Positions 8,674-16,110 of a stretch of 19,637 bases of DNA are shown here, piece by piece; positions within the stretch are counted from its first letter, which is position 1, and every line of letters begins with the position of its first letter. The translations under genes and the position numbers were made by a program. Location of the stretch: assembly GCA_900754965.1 (NCBI GenBank), contig CAAEEO010000008.1, forward strand, positions 1 through 19,637, written 5' to 3'. This DNA is from an uncultured Oscillospiraceae bacterium. GTDB lineage: Bacteria > Bacillota > Clostridia > Oscillospirales > Oscillospiraceae. Below the pieces are notes generated by a model. The model had not been told where the DNA came from. It did no database searches and saw nothing but the letters and a program-made list of their open reading frames with translations.

Positions 8674-9596
8674 AGGATTACAGCGCACTGGCCAAAGAAT
8701 TGCAGAGAGTGTTTCCCGGGATGGATCTGCGGGAAATGGAGCCGATGGACCGGCACACCACTTTTCGGGTAGGGGGCAGGGTCTCCCTGTTCTGCCGTCC
8801 GGGGGATGAGGAGGAGACCGTCAGCCTATGCGCCCGGCTGCGCAGTGCCGGAGTGCGGCCGTTTATCATGGGTCGGGGCAGCAATCTGCTGTTTGCAGAC
8901 GGCATCCTGCCGGGGGTTGTGGTGCAGATGGCGGACAATCAGAGCGGTATGGAGCGCACGGACGATCGCGTCCTTTATGCCCAGGCAGGAGCGGCTCTTG
9001 CCCGTTTGGCGCAGTTTGCCAAAGAGGAGGGACTGTCCGGCCTGGAGTTTGCCGGGGGAATCCCTGGCGCAGTGGGCGGTGCGGTGACGATGAACGCCGG
9101 GGCTTACGGCGGAGAGATGAAAGATGTGGTGACCCGGGTGGACTATCTGGATCAGGATCTGGAACGGAGGTTTTTGTCCGGGGAAGATTGTGCATTCCGA
9201 TACCGGGGGAGCCTGTTTTCTCAGCCGGGAAACCTGATTTTGGGGGTGCAGATGGCTTTGTATCCCGAACGGCCGGAAGTGATCGAGGAGCGCATGGAGA
9301 CATTCCGGCAGAAACGGGCGGCCAGTCAGCCGTTGGATCGCCTCAATGCGGGCAGCACTTTCAAACGGCCGGAAAACGGTTTCGCGGCACAGATGATTGA
9401 CGAGGCGGGGCTGAAAGGCTTTTCCATTGGCGGGGCACAGGTCTCAGAAAAACACGCTGGCTTTGTGGTCAATCGTGGGGACGCGACCTGCCGGGATGTG
9501 CTGGAACTGATGGAATACATCCAGAAAACGGTTCAGGAACGGACCGGAGTCCTGCTGGAACCGGAAGTGCGGATTGTGGAGCGGCTGGAAGGATAA
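8670..9596 (+). CDS. murB: UDP-N-acetylmuramate dehydrogenase (MurB)
   Basis: FAD enzyme that reduces UDP-GlcNAc-enolpyruvate to UDP-MurNAc in cytoplasmic peptidoglycan precursor synthesis. The product is 308 residues. FAD-binding motifs are visible: HTTFRVGG at 29-36, GRGSNLL at 68-74 and IPGAVGGAVTMNAGAYGG at 131-148. Likely catalytic residues are R179 (YRGS), S229 (NAGS) and E298 (EPEVRI). The short form without a long tyrosine loop suggests the Gram-positive type IIb enzyme. It starts at TTG, overlapping the hprK stop by 4 bp, after an AGGAG site at about 8658-8662. This suggests translational coupling. Confidence 0.95.
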   Translation: MKDYSALAKELQRVFPGMDLREMEPMDRHTTFRVGGRVSLFCRPGDEEETVSLCARLRSAGVRPFIMGRGSNLLFADGILPGVVVQMADNQSGMERTDDRVLYAQAGAALARLAQFAKEEGLSGLEFAGGIPGAVGGAVTMNAGAYGGEMKDVVTRVDYLDQDLERRFLSGEDCAFRYRGSLFSQPGNLILGVQMALYPERPEVIEERMETFRQKRAASQPLDRLNAGSTFKRPENGFAAQMIDEAGLKGFSIGGAQVSEKHAGFVVNRGDATCRDVLELMEYIQKTVQERTGVLLEPEVRIVERLEG

Positions 9597-9608
9597 GGAG
9601 GCAGCAGA

Positions 9609-10481
9609 ATGGAATTCATTATCATTTCGGGTCAGTCCGGCGCCGGAAAGAGCCAGGTGGCCGCGGCGTTGGAGGATATGGGCGTTTACTGCGTGGACAA
9701 TATGCCGGTGGCGCTGCTGCCGCAGCTGGCCAATATTTTCCTGGGGATGCAGGAAAAATACAGCTATGTGGCACTGGTGACGGATATCCGCGCCTGGGGC
9801 GACGCCAATGAATTGCTGTATGCCCTGGAAAATCTGCGGGCGCAGGGCATCCATTACCGTATTCTGTTTTTGCACGCAGATATGCCCACCCTGATCAAAC
9901 GCTACAAAGAGACCCGCCGGCGACATCCGCTGGAGACCAATACCGTGTCTCTGGAGGCGGCCATCCGTCGGGAAAAGAATATTCTGGAGCCCATTCGCCT
10001 GCAGGCACAGGATGTGCTGAATACCTCCGGACTGACTTTGGCACAACTGAAAGAGAAACTGGTGGATATTTTCGGCCATTTTGAGTCCCGGAGGGGGCTG
10101 GCGGTGAATATCATCTCCTTCGGGTATAAATACGGCATTCCTATTGAGGCGGATCTGATTTTCGATGTGCGGTTTCTGCCGAATCCCTACTATGAAGAGG
10201 ACCTGCGGCATAAGACGGGACTGGACGATCCGGTGTATGACTATGTGTTCCGGAGCGGGACGGCAGGGACTTTTATGGAGAAACTGGTGGATATGCTGAA
10301 GTTTTTGATCCCGCTGTATGAGAAAGAGGGGAAGTACTCTCTGACAGTGGGGATTGGCTGCACCGGCGGCCGGCACAGGAGCGTGTCCATTGCCCGGGCA
10401 TTGGGCGAATATTTGAAACAGCATGAAATCCCCGTGCGGATAGAGCATCGGAACATCGATGGGGATACCAAAGTGCGGTAA
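9609..10481 (+). CDS. rapZ: RapZ (YvcJ) family nucleotide-binding protein / RNase adapter
   Basis: P-loop protein of 290 residues. In Proteobacteria the family guides RNase E to small RNAs; in Firmicutes (YvcJ) the role is less defined and linked to competence and nucleotide sensing. The N-terminal Walker A GQSGAGKS is at 8-15, and the CVDN motif (D30, N31) follows. The C-terminal domain carries the family signature GIGCTGGRHRSV at 248-259. The ATG is 12 bp after the murB stop, with an AAGGAGG site covering that stop. The usual Firmicutes partner yvcK does not follow; whiA comes next after 24 bp. Confidence 0.93.
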   Translation: MEFIIISGQSGAGKSQVAAALEDMGVYCVDNMPVALLPQLANIFLGMQEKYSYVALVTDIRAWGDANELLYALENLRAQGIHYRILFLHADMPTLIKRYKETRRRHPLETNTVSLEAAIRREKNILEPIRLQAQDVLNTSGLTLAQLKEKLVDIFGHFESRRGLAVNIISFGYKYGIPIEADLIFDVRFLPNPYYEEDLRHKTGLDDPVYDYVFRSGTAGTFMEKLVDMLKFLIPLYEKEGKYSLTVGIGCTGGRHRSVSIARALGEYLKQHEIPVRIEHRNIDGDTKVR

Positions 10482-10505
10482 GCATTGCGAGGATAACGAT
10501 AGGGT

Positions 10506-11405
10506 ATGTCATTTTCATTGAAAGTTAAAGAGGAACTGTGCGAGCTGCCCATTTCGGAGAAAGGCTGCGCACTGGCGGAGTGCTACGGCGCGCTGCTGTA
10601 TTGCAACACCTTTTCCCCGAAGGAAATTAAGATCGTGACAGGCGGGGCGTGTTTTGCCCATCGTCTGCCCCGGCTGCTGAAAAAGGCGTTTGGCCTGGAA
10701 TTTGATAAAATCACCGGCGGGGAGGAAAACAGCAAATATATCCTGACGGTGACAAATCGGGAAAAAATCCGGAAGATTTTTGAGGGGTTCGGCGCAGATG
10801 TGGAGAACACCCCGGTGCATCATGTGAATTTGGGCGTACTGGAAGAACCGGAACGGCAGGTGAGTTTCCTGCGGGGTGCGTTTCTGGCCGGCGGGAGTAT
10901 CACCGATCCGGACAAGCGGTTCCACTGTGAACTGGTGACCAGTCATTATAATGTGAGCCGGGAGTGTTATACCATTTTATTAGACCTGGGGCTTGCACCG
11001 AAAGATACCATGCGGGGCGGCAACAGCGTCATCTACTTTAAGCAGGCAGATGTGATTGCGGAACTGCTGAGCACTTTGGGCGCTACCAATGGCGGTATGC
11101 AGGTGGTGGCGGCGAAGATTGAAAAATCCATGAGCAATTCCGTCAACCGGAAACTCAACTGCGACTTTGCCAATGCGGACAAAGTGGTGGCGGCGGCACA
11201 GGAGCAGCTCAATGCCATTAAAAAGGTAGACCGGGAAGTGGGCATCGAAAACCTCCCGGAGGGGTTGCAGCAGGCGGCGTTTCTGCGGATTGCCAACCCG
11301 GATATGAGCTTGGCAGATCTGGCGGTGTTGTCTGACCCGCCGGTGACCAAAAGCTGTTTGAATCATCGACTGAAAAAACTGATGGCCATGGCGAAACAGC
11401 TATGA
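10506..11405 (+). CDS. whiA: WhiA family DNA-binding regulator
   Basis: Homologue of sporulation/cell-division regulator WhiA, 299 residues. The N-terminus MSFSLKVKEELCELP is the standard start of the family. The middle is a degenerate LAGLIDADG homing-endonuclease fold, with FLRGAFLAGGSITDPDK at about 120-137. The C-terminal helix-turn-helix covers about 255-295 and includes SLADLA and SCLNHRLKKL. The ribosome binding site is poor: GAGGA lies about 13 bp before the ATG. The gene may therefore be weakly translated or coupled to rapZ. Position next to rapZ is the conserved Firmicutes and Actinobacteria arrangement. Confidence 0.95.
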   Translation: MSFSLKVKEELCELPISEKGCALAECYGALLYCNTFSPKEIKIVTGGACFAHRLPRLLKKAFGLEFDKITGGEENSKYILTVTNREKIRKIFEGFGADVENTPVHHVNLGVLEEPERQVSFLRGAFLAGGSITDPDKRFHCELVTSHYNVSRECYTILLDLGLAPKDTMRGGNSVIYFKQADVIAELLSTLGATNGGMQVVAAKIEKSMSNSVNRKLNCDFANADKVVAAAQEQLNAIKKVDREVGIENLPEGLQQAAFLRIANPDMSLADLAVLSDPPVTKSCLNHRLKKLMAMAKQL

Positions 11406-11468
11406 CCAGAACATACAGCCCTGTGGGGAAGTTGTCCTTTGCAGGGAACGCACAAAGAGGAACATCGT

Positions 11469-14400
11469 ATGGCATTTACGCATCTTCATGTACATAGTGA
11501 ATATTCTCTGCTGGACGGCGCCTGCCGGATCAGCGAGGTGGTCGCCCGGGCAAAGGAGCTGGGGCAGACCGCACTGGCCATCACCGACCACGGCGTGATG
11601 TATGGCGCGGTGGCCTTCTTTAAGGAGTGCCAGGCCCAGGGGATCAAGCCAATCATTGGGTGCGAGGTCTATGTGGCGCCCCGGAACTGCACGGATCGGG
11701 TGTACGGCGTGGACAATGAATACAGCCATCTGATCCTGCTGTGCGAAAATGAAGAGGGCTACCACAATTTGTGCTACCTGGTGAGTATGGCGTTTACCGA
11801 GGGATTTTATGTCAAACCCCGCACGGACTGGAATACCCTCCGGGAGCACAGTAAGGGACTGATTTGCCTGTCCGGCTGTCTGGCCGGAGAGATTCCCCGG
11901 AACATTGTCCGGGGAGATTACCAGGCGGCGAAAAAACGGGCGCTGTGGCTGCAGGAAGTGTTTGGCCCCGATCGGTTTTATCTGGAATTGCAGGATCATG
12001 GGATTCCTGAAGAACGGAAGGCTGCCCGGGGACTGCTGCGGCTCCACGAGGAAACGGGGATTCCTGTGGTGGTCACCAACGACGCTCACTATATTCGGCA
12101 GGAGGACTGGTACTATCAGGACGTGCTGCTTTGCATCCAGACGGGCAAAACGGTCAATGATGCCGACCGGATGCGGATGGGGAGCAAGGAACTGTACCTG
12201 AAATCCGAGGAGGAGATGCGTTCCCTGTTTCCGGAAGTGCCGGAGGCGGTGGAAAATAGCCAGCGTATTGCGGAGATGTGCCAGTTTTCCTTCACCTTTG
12301 GGCACTATCACCTGCCGCATTTCCCGCTGCCTGAAGGGGAAACGGACAGCGCAGCCTATCTGCGCAAACTGTGCGAGGCGGGATTTGCCCGGCGATACGG
12401 GCAGAGCCGACCGGAGGCGCGGCAGCAGCTGGAATACGAATTGGATATGATCGGCCGGATGGGATTCGTGGATTATTTCCTGATTGTGCAGGATTATGTC
12501 AACTATGCCAAGGGAGAGGAAATCCCGGTAGGGCCGGGAAGGGGCAGCGCAGCGGGCAGTGTGGTTTCCTATTGTCTGGGAATCACCGATGTGGACCCCA
12601 TGCAGTATGCCCTGTATTTTGAACGCTTTCTGAATCCGGAACGCGTGTCTATGCCGGATATTGACGTGGACTTCTGCGTCAATCGCCGGGGAGAAGTAAT
12701 CGACTATGTGAACCGAAAATATGGTGCGGATCATGTGGCGCAGATTGTTACCTTCGGCACCATGGCTGCCAAGCAGGCGGTGCGGGATGTGGGCCGGGTG
12801 CTGGATGTGAGCTATGCGGAGACCGATGCGGTGGCGAAACTAATCCCGCCGCCGGTGAACGGGAAGAGTGTGACCATCGACGAGGCACTGCAGGTCTCCA
12901 AACCCCTGCGGGAACTGTATGACAGCAACCCGAATCTGAAAAATCTGATTGATACCGCGAAAAAGCTGGAGGGAACACCGCGTCACGCCTCCACCCATGC
13001 TGCCGGTGTGGTGATCACAGGGGAACCGGTGTACGATTATGTGCCCCTGGCAAAAAATGACGAGTCAGTGGTCTGCCAGTTTCCCATGACCACCCTGGAA
13101 GAACTGGGCCTGCTGAAAATGGACTTTCTGGGATTGCGGAACCTGACCATTTTGGACGATGCGGTGAAACTGGTGCGGAAAGAGCAGCCGGAGTTCCGCA
13201 TTGAATCGGTGCCGGAGGACGATCCGGCAGTATTTGAGATGCTGGCGGCGGGAAAGACTTCCGGTGTGTTTCAGTTGGAAAGTGCAGGGATGACCGGCGT
13301 GTGCGTGGGACTGAAACCTAAGAGCATTGAGGACATTACGGCAGTGATCGCCCTGTATCGTCCCGGGCCTATGGACAGTATCCCCCGGTTTCTGCAATGC
13401 AGCGCCCACCCGGAACGGGTCACATATCTCCATCCATTTTTGAAACCGATCTTGGAAGTGACTTACGGGTGCATTGTGTACCAGGAACAGGTGCTGGAGA
13501 TTTTTCAGAAATTGGCAGGCTTTTCTCTGGGGCAGGCAGATATGATCCGTCGGGCCATGTCCAAGAAAAAAGAGAAAGAGATTCGCAAGGAACGCACGGC
13601 GTTCATCCACGGAGACCCGGAACGGAATATCCCGGGCTGTGTGGCCAACGGCGTGCCGGAAGATGTGGCCGATGCGATCTACGATCAAATCCTGGATTTT
13701 GCCAGTTACGCCTTCAATAAAGCCCATGCCGTGGCGTATGCCATCGTGGCATATCGGACGGCGTATATGAAGTGCCACTATCCCCAGCAGTATATGGCGG
13801 CGCTGCTGACTTCCGTGCTGGACAGCCCCACCAAGGTGGCGGAGTACATCGGCGAGTGCAAGGAAATGAATATCCATCTGCTGCCGCCAGATGTGAATAG
13901 ATCCGAGGCCAACTTCACCGTAGAAGGAAAAGACATTCGATTTGGCTTGGTCGCTATCAAAAATATCGGTTGGGGTCTGATTGAACAGCTGACGGCCGAG
14001 CGGCGGGAAAGCGGGCCGTTCCGCAGTTTTGACGAATTCTGCACCCGGATGAGCAGCAAGGAACTGAACAAGCGGGCAGTGGAGAGTTTAATCCGGGCTG
14101 GCGCCTTTGACAGCATGGGACAGAAACGGCGGGCGCTGCTGATTGTCAGCAACACAGTGGTGGAAGATGCTTTGGCGGCGACGCGCAGCAATATTGCCGG
14201 GCAGATGGATTTGTTCGGCGGATTCGGCGGAGCGGAAGAACAGCCGGTGGGGGTGGATCATCCCATGCCGGATGTGGAGGAATTTTCCCGGCAGGAATTG
14301 ATGGCCATGGAGCGGGAAACGACGGGACTGTACCTGTCCGGACATCCCATGGATGACTATCGGGAAACGGTGCGGAAAATCGGTGCAGTGCCCATTGGGG

Positions 14401-14948
14401 CGATTTTGAATGATTTTCAAAATGAGGAAGGCCCCCATCGGTTTTCTGATGGACAGAGCGTGGTCGTGGCGGGAATCGTGATGACTTCCAAGACCCGCAC
14501 CACCCGCAACAACAGCCTGATGGCCTATATCACCCTGGAGGACGACAGCGGAACCATGGAGCTGCTGGCATTTCAGCGGGCGTTGGATACCGGCGGCGGA
14601 TATGTGCGGGAGAATGCGCCGCTGATTATCCGGGGCAAGATCTCTGTGCGGGACGAGAAAGAACCGCAAATCATGGTGGACTCCATTCGGCCTATCAGCG
14701 ATGCCGAGCCGCTGGAAACACCGGTACGGAGACAGGAACCGCGAAAATTATATGTGAAACTGCTGAGCACGGATGAGAAAATGCGCCGCCGCCTGGAATT
14801 GCTGCTGAAAATGTTCCCGGGGCGGGAACAGCTGATCCTCTATTTCCCGGACACGGGAAAACGGATGGCGGCTGCCTGCGTGGTGCATCCGGCATTGGTG
14901 GAGGAACTGACGGAACTGCTTGGCCCGGAATGTGTGGTCGTGCGGTGA
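11469..14948 (+). CDS. dnaE: DNA polymerase III subunit alpha (DnaE)
   Basis: C-family replicative DNA polymerase of 1159 residues. The N-terminal PHP domain starts MAFTHLHVHSEYSLLDG and has the ITDHG motif at 38-42. The palm contains GPGRGSAAGS and PDIDVDF at 396-402, with D399 and D401 as likely catalytic aspartates and D552 in KMDFLGLRNL. Fingers and beta-binding regions follow, then a helix-hairpin-helix zone around FDSMGQKRRA. An OB fold (VVVAGIVMTSKTRTTRNN) sits in the C-terminal third. I chose the ATG at 11469, preceded by GAGGAA, because it gives the standard N-terminus; an ATG ten codons upstream adds unconserved residues. It lies 63 bp after whiA with no evident promoter of its own. 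Confidence 0.96.
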   Translation: MAFTHLHVHSEYSLLDGACRISEVVARAKELGQTALAITDHGVMYGAVAFFKECQAQGIKPIIGCEVYVAPRNCTDRVYGVDNEYSHLILLCENEEGYHNLCYLVSMAFTEGFYVKPRTDWNTLREHSKGLICLSGCLAGEIPRNIVRGDYQAAKKRALWLQEVFGPDRFYLELQDHGIPEERKAARGLLRLHEETGIPVVVTNDAHYIRQEDWYYQDVLLCIQTGKTVNDADRMRMGSKELYLKSEEEMRSLFPEVPEAVENSQRIAEMCQFSFTFGHYHLPHFPLPEGETDSAAYLRKLCEAGFARRYGQSRPEARQQLEYELDMIGRMGFVDYFLIVQDYVNYAKGEEIPVGPGRGSAAGSVVSYCLGITDVDPMQYALYFERFLNPERVSMPDIDVDFCVNRRGEVIDYVNRKYGADHVAQIVTFGTMAAKQAVRDVGRVLDVSYAETDAVAKLIPPPVNGKSVTIDEALQVSKPLRELYDSNPNLKNLIDTAKKLEGTPRHASTHAAGVVITGEPVYDYVPLAKNDESVVCQFPMTTLEELGLLKMDFLGLRNLTILDDAVKLVRKEQPEFRIESVPEDDPAVFEMLAAGKTSGVFQLESAGMTGVCVGLKPKSIEDITAVIALYRPGPMDSIPRFLQCSAHPERVTYLHPFLKPILEVTYGCIVYQEQVLEIFQKLAGFSLGQADMIRRAMSKKKEKEIRKERTAFIHGDPERNIPGCVANGVPEDVADAIYDQILDFASYAFNKAHAVAYAIVAYRTAYMKCHYPQQYMAALLTSVLDSPTKVAEYIGECKEMNIHLLPPDVNRSEANFTVEGKDIRFGLVAIKNIGWGLIEQLTAERRESGPFRSFDEFCTRMSSKELNKRAVESLIRAGAFDSMGQKRRALLIVSNTVVEDALAATRSNIAGQMDLFGGFGGAEEQPVGVDHPMPDVEEFSRQELMAMERETTGLYLSGHPMDDYRETVRKIGAVPIGAILNDFQNEEGPHRFSDGQSVVVAGIVMTSKTRTTRNNSLMAYITLEDDSGTMELLAFQRALDTGGGYVRENAPLIIRGKISVRDEKEPQIMVDSIRPISDAEPLETPVRRQEPRKLYVKLLSTDEKMRRRLELLLKMFPGREQLILYFPDTGKRMAAACVVHPALVEELTELLGPECVVVR

Positions 14949-14955
14949 AATGAGC

Positions 14956-14986
14956 AACGGCGCCGGACAATTTGTCCGGCGCCGTT
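14956..14986 (+). terminator. perfect inverted repeat after dnaE, probable terminator
   Basis: Fifteen bp (AACGGCGCCGGACAA) are repeated in perfect inverted orientation with a single base between them, starting 7 bp after the dnaE stop. A GC-rich hairpin this close to the stop is a good transcript end. However, no T-tract follows, so it may be a 3'-end stabiliser or a Rho-assisted terminator instead. Confidence 0.6.
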
Positions 14987-15015
14987 GACTGCGATTCAGA
15001 GGGAAGAAAAAACGC

Positions 15016-15038
15016 TCCCTTTTACCCTTTGGACTGAT
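15016..15038 (+). repeat. left inverted repeat of DUF5131 islet
   Basis: Its inner 11 bases (15028-15038, TTTGGACTGAT) are the exact reverse complement of 15983-15993. The outer part TCCCTTTTAC matches TCCTTTTTAC of the other end at nine of ten positions. Confidence 0.6.
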
Positions 15039-15076
15039 TTAGGCTCGCCTAACAATTCCTTCGTCGAAATGCATAG

Positions 15077-15109
15077 AAAAAGCTCCGCCTAACCAAAGGT
15101 GAAGCTTTT
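15077..15109 (-). terminator. terminator of the DUF5131 gene
   Basis: On the minus strand AAAAGCTTCACCT pairs with AGGCGGAGCTTTT (11 of 13 Watson-Crick, the rest wobble) around a short loop, ending in a T-run. It begins about 20 bp beyond the stop codon. Part of it (15087-15099) can also pair with CCTTTGG and TTAGGC at 15026-15044. Confidence 0.7.
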
Positions 15110-15130
15110 GCAGGTCTGATAGACATCACT

Positions 15131-15874
15131 TTATCCGTAAATGCTTTCAAGTTCACGCTGGACTTCTTCAGCACGCCTGATTTGCTCGTTTAACTTCCAT
15201 TTACCGATGTTATTTCCGTCCCTCAAGAACATAGAACCGCATTGATGAAAGTAAAATTCAATACTTCTCTCTTTAGCTTCTAAAAACAGATTTTTGACCC
15301 ACTCATACTCTATGGGTCTTACTTCATTTTTAGGAGCCATCTCGCCACCAACATTGACACACTTAATTAGACCTGTATCCAAATACTTACCCAAGGAGAT
15401 GGGGCCAATCAGGGGAGAGCAGAATACTTCCCGATGTTTAACTGGTGCTTCTAAAAAATGTTTGAGTCTAATATCAGCCATCTCTTGATTTTCTATTGAA
15501 ATGCTGATATGTACATGATCCCATCCATCACCCCAATCCGAAGGCACACAAGCTGCAATCCTTTCGGGTCTTTTGGTGGTCATAACGAAAATGCAATCTT
15601 TTCTGCGTCTGATAAAATCCCAGCAGCCTTCTCTCCATTCGTCTGCTTCTTCAATAAAAAAGTCAGAGGAAAAGCAGAGTTTAACCAAAGAGTTTGGAGG
15701 ACAATCCTTGTCCTTTAGTTCATAAGTTGTTTTTCCTTTTGTGATTATCGTGGTGTCTCTACCATATCGCTTGTCCATTTTATATACAAAGCAATTCTTG
15801 CAACCGGGACTTACTTTTTTGCATCCATGCCATGGATTCCATGATACTGCTTTTTCTATTTCTTTGTTTTGCAT
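15131..15874 (-). CDS. DUF5131 / phage Gp37-Gp68 family protein (three-Cys motif)
   Basis: A 247-residue protein beginning MQNKEIEKAVSWNPWHGC. The WNPWHGC...SPGCKNC signature (C18, C25, C28; spacing C-x6-C-x2-C) identifies the family annotated as phage Gp37/Gp68 or DUF5131. Other shared stretches are MTTKRPER (98-105), HVHISISIENQ (120-130) and NVGGEMAP (174-181). The cysteines suggest metal or Fe-S binding and the family is sometimes described as radical-SAM-like; its biochemical role is not established. The ATG at 15874 follows a GAGGTGA site; fourteen upstream in-frame codons run through the promoter and ribosome binding site. Base composition is much more AT-rich than its neighbours, and the gene stands alone with its own promoter and terminator, which suggests transfer. 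Its common TcmP partner is not present. Confidence 0.85.
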   Translation of the reverse strand: MQNKEIEKAVSWNPWHGCKKVSPGCKNCFVYKMDKRYGRDTTIITKGKTTYELKDKDCPPNSLVKLCFSSDFFIEEADEWREGCWDFIRRRKDCIFVMTTKRPERIAACVPSDWGDGWDHVHISISIENQEMADIRLKHFLEAPVKHREVFCSPLIGPISLGKYLDTGLIKCVNVGGEMAPKNEVRPIEYEWVKNLFLEAKERSIEFYFHQCGSMFLRDGNNIGKWKLNEQIRRAEEVQRELESIYG

Positions 15875-15907
15875 AATGTCACCTCGCCAAATGTTTCTGT
15901 TTTTTAT

Positions 15908-15936
15908 ATCATACAATATTTTTATGCTTCTTTCAA
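15908..15936 (-). promoter_or_regulatory. DUF5131 gene promoter
   Basis: Minus strand: TTGAAA (15931-15936), a 17-bp spacer and TATGAT (15908-15913), about 35 bp before the start codon. Confidence 0.7.
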
Positions 15937-15982
15937 TGTTTGAAAATCGGCCGTTTTAGCGAAATCGACAGAGTTGAAACTC

Positions 15983-16004
15983 ATCAGTCCAAAAGTAAAA
16001 AGGA
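15983..16004 (-). repeat. right inverted repeat of DUF5131 islet
   Basis: Reverse complement of the left copy with two or three differences. It starts with ATCAGTCCAAA (15983-15993) on the plus strand and ends inside the direct repeat at 16002-16013. Confidence 0.6.
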
Positions 16005-16021
16005 AGAAAAAACTAGTCAGA

Positions 16022-16050
16022 TTGACAGAAGATTGGGAATATGCTACACT
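16022..16050 (+). promoter_or_regulatory. promoter of the tandem CNNM/CBS operon
   Basis: TTGACA (16022-16027), a 17-bp spacer and TACACT (16045-16050). The start site would lie about 50 bp before the first gene. It begins only 9 bp outside the right direct repeat of the DUF5131 islet. Confidence 0.7.
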
Positions 16051-16110
16051 GTCATATTATCTCTGTTGCAAAAATCTTTGCTGACAGATGGAAAAAACAA
16101 AGGAGCGTGA

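Larger units (their letters stand above)
15002..16013. mobile_element. candidate small mobile element carrying the DUF5131 gene
   Basis: An AT-rich block of about 1 kb is bounded by a perfect 12-bp direct repeat GGAAGAAAAAAC (15002-15013 and 16002-16013). Just inside are imperfect inverted repeats (15016-15038 and 15983-16004) that match at about 20 of 22 positions, including an 11-bp perfect core TTTGGACTGAT. Inside lies one gene with its own promoter and terminator. The right inverted repeat overlaps the right direct repeat by 3 bp. No transposase or integrase is present, so any movement would need help in trans. A-rich direct repeats can arise by chance; the inverted repeats are the stronger evidence. 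Confidence 0.4.

Noticed and set aside
11400..12734. A 444-residue minus-strand open frame across the whiA end and dnaE start
   Set aside because: It overlaps unmistakable WhiA and DnaE motifs on the other strand and shows no family features.
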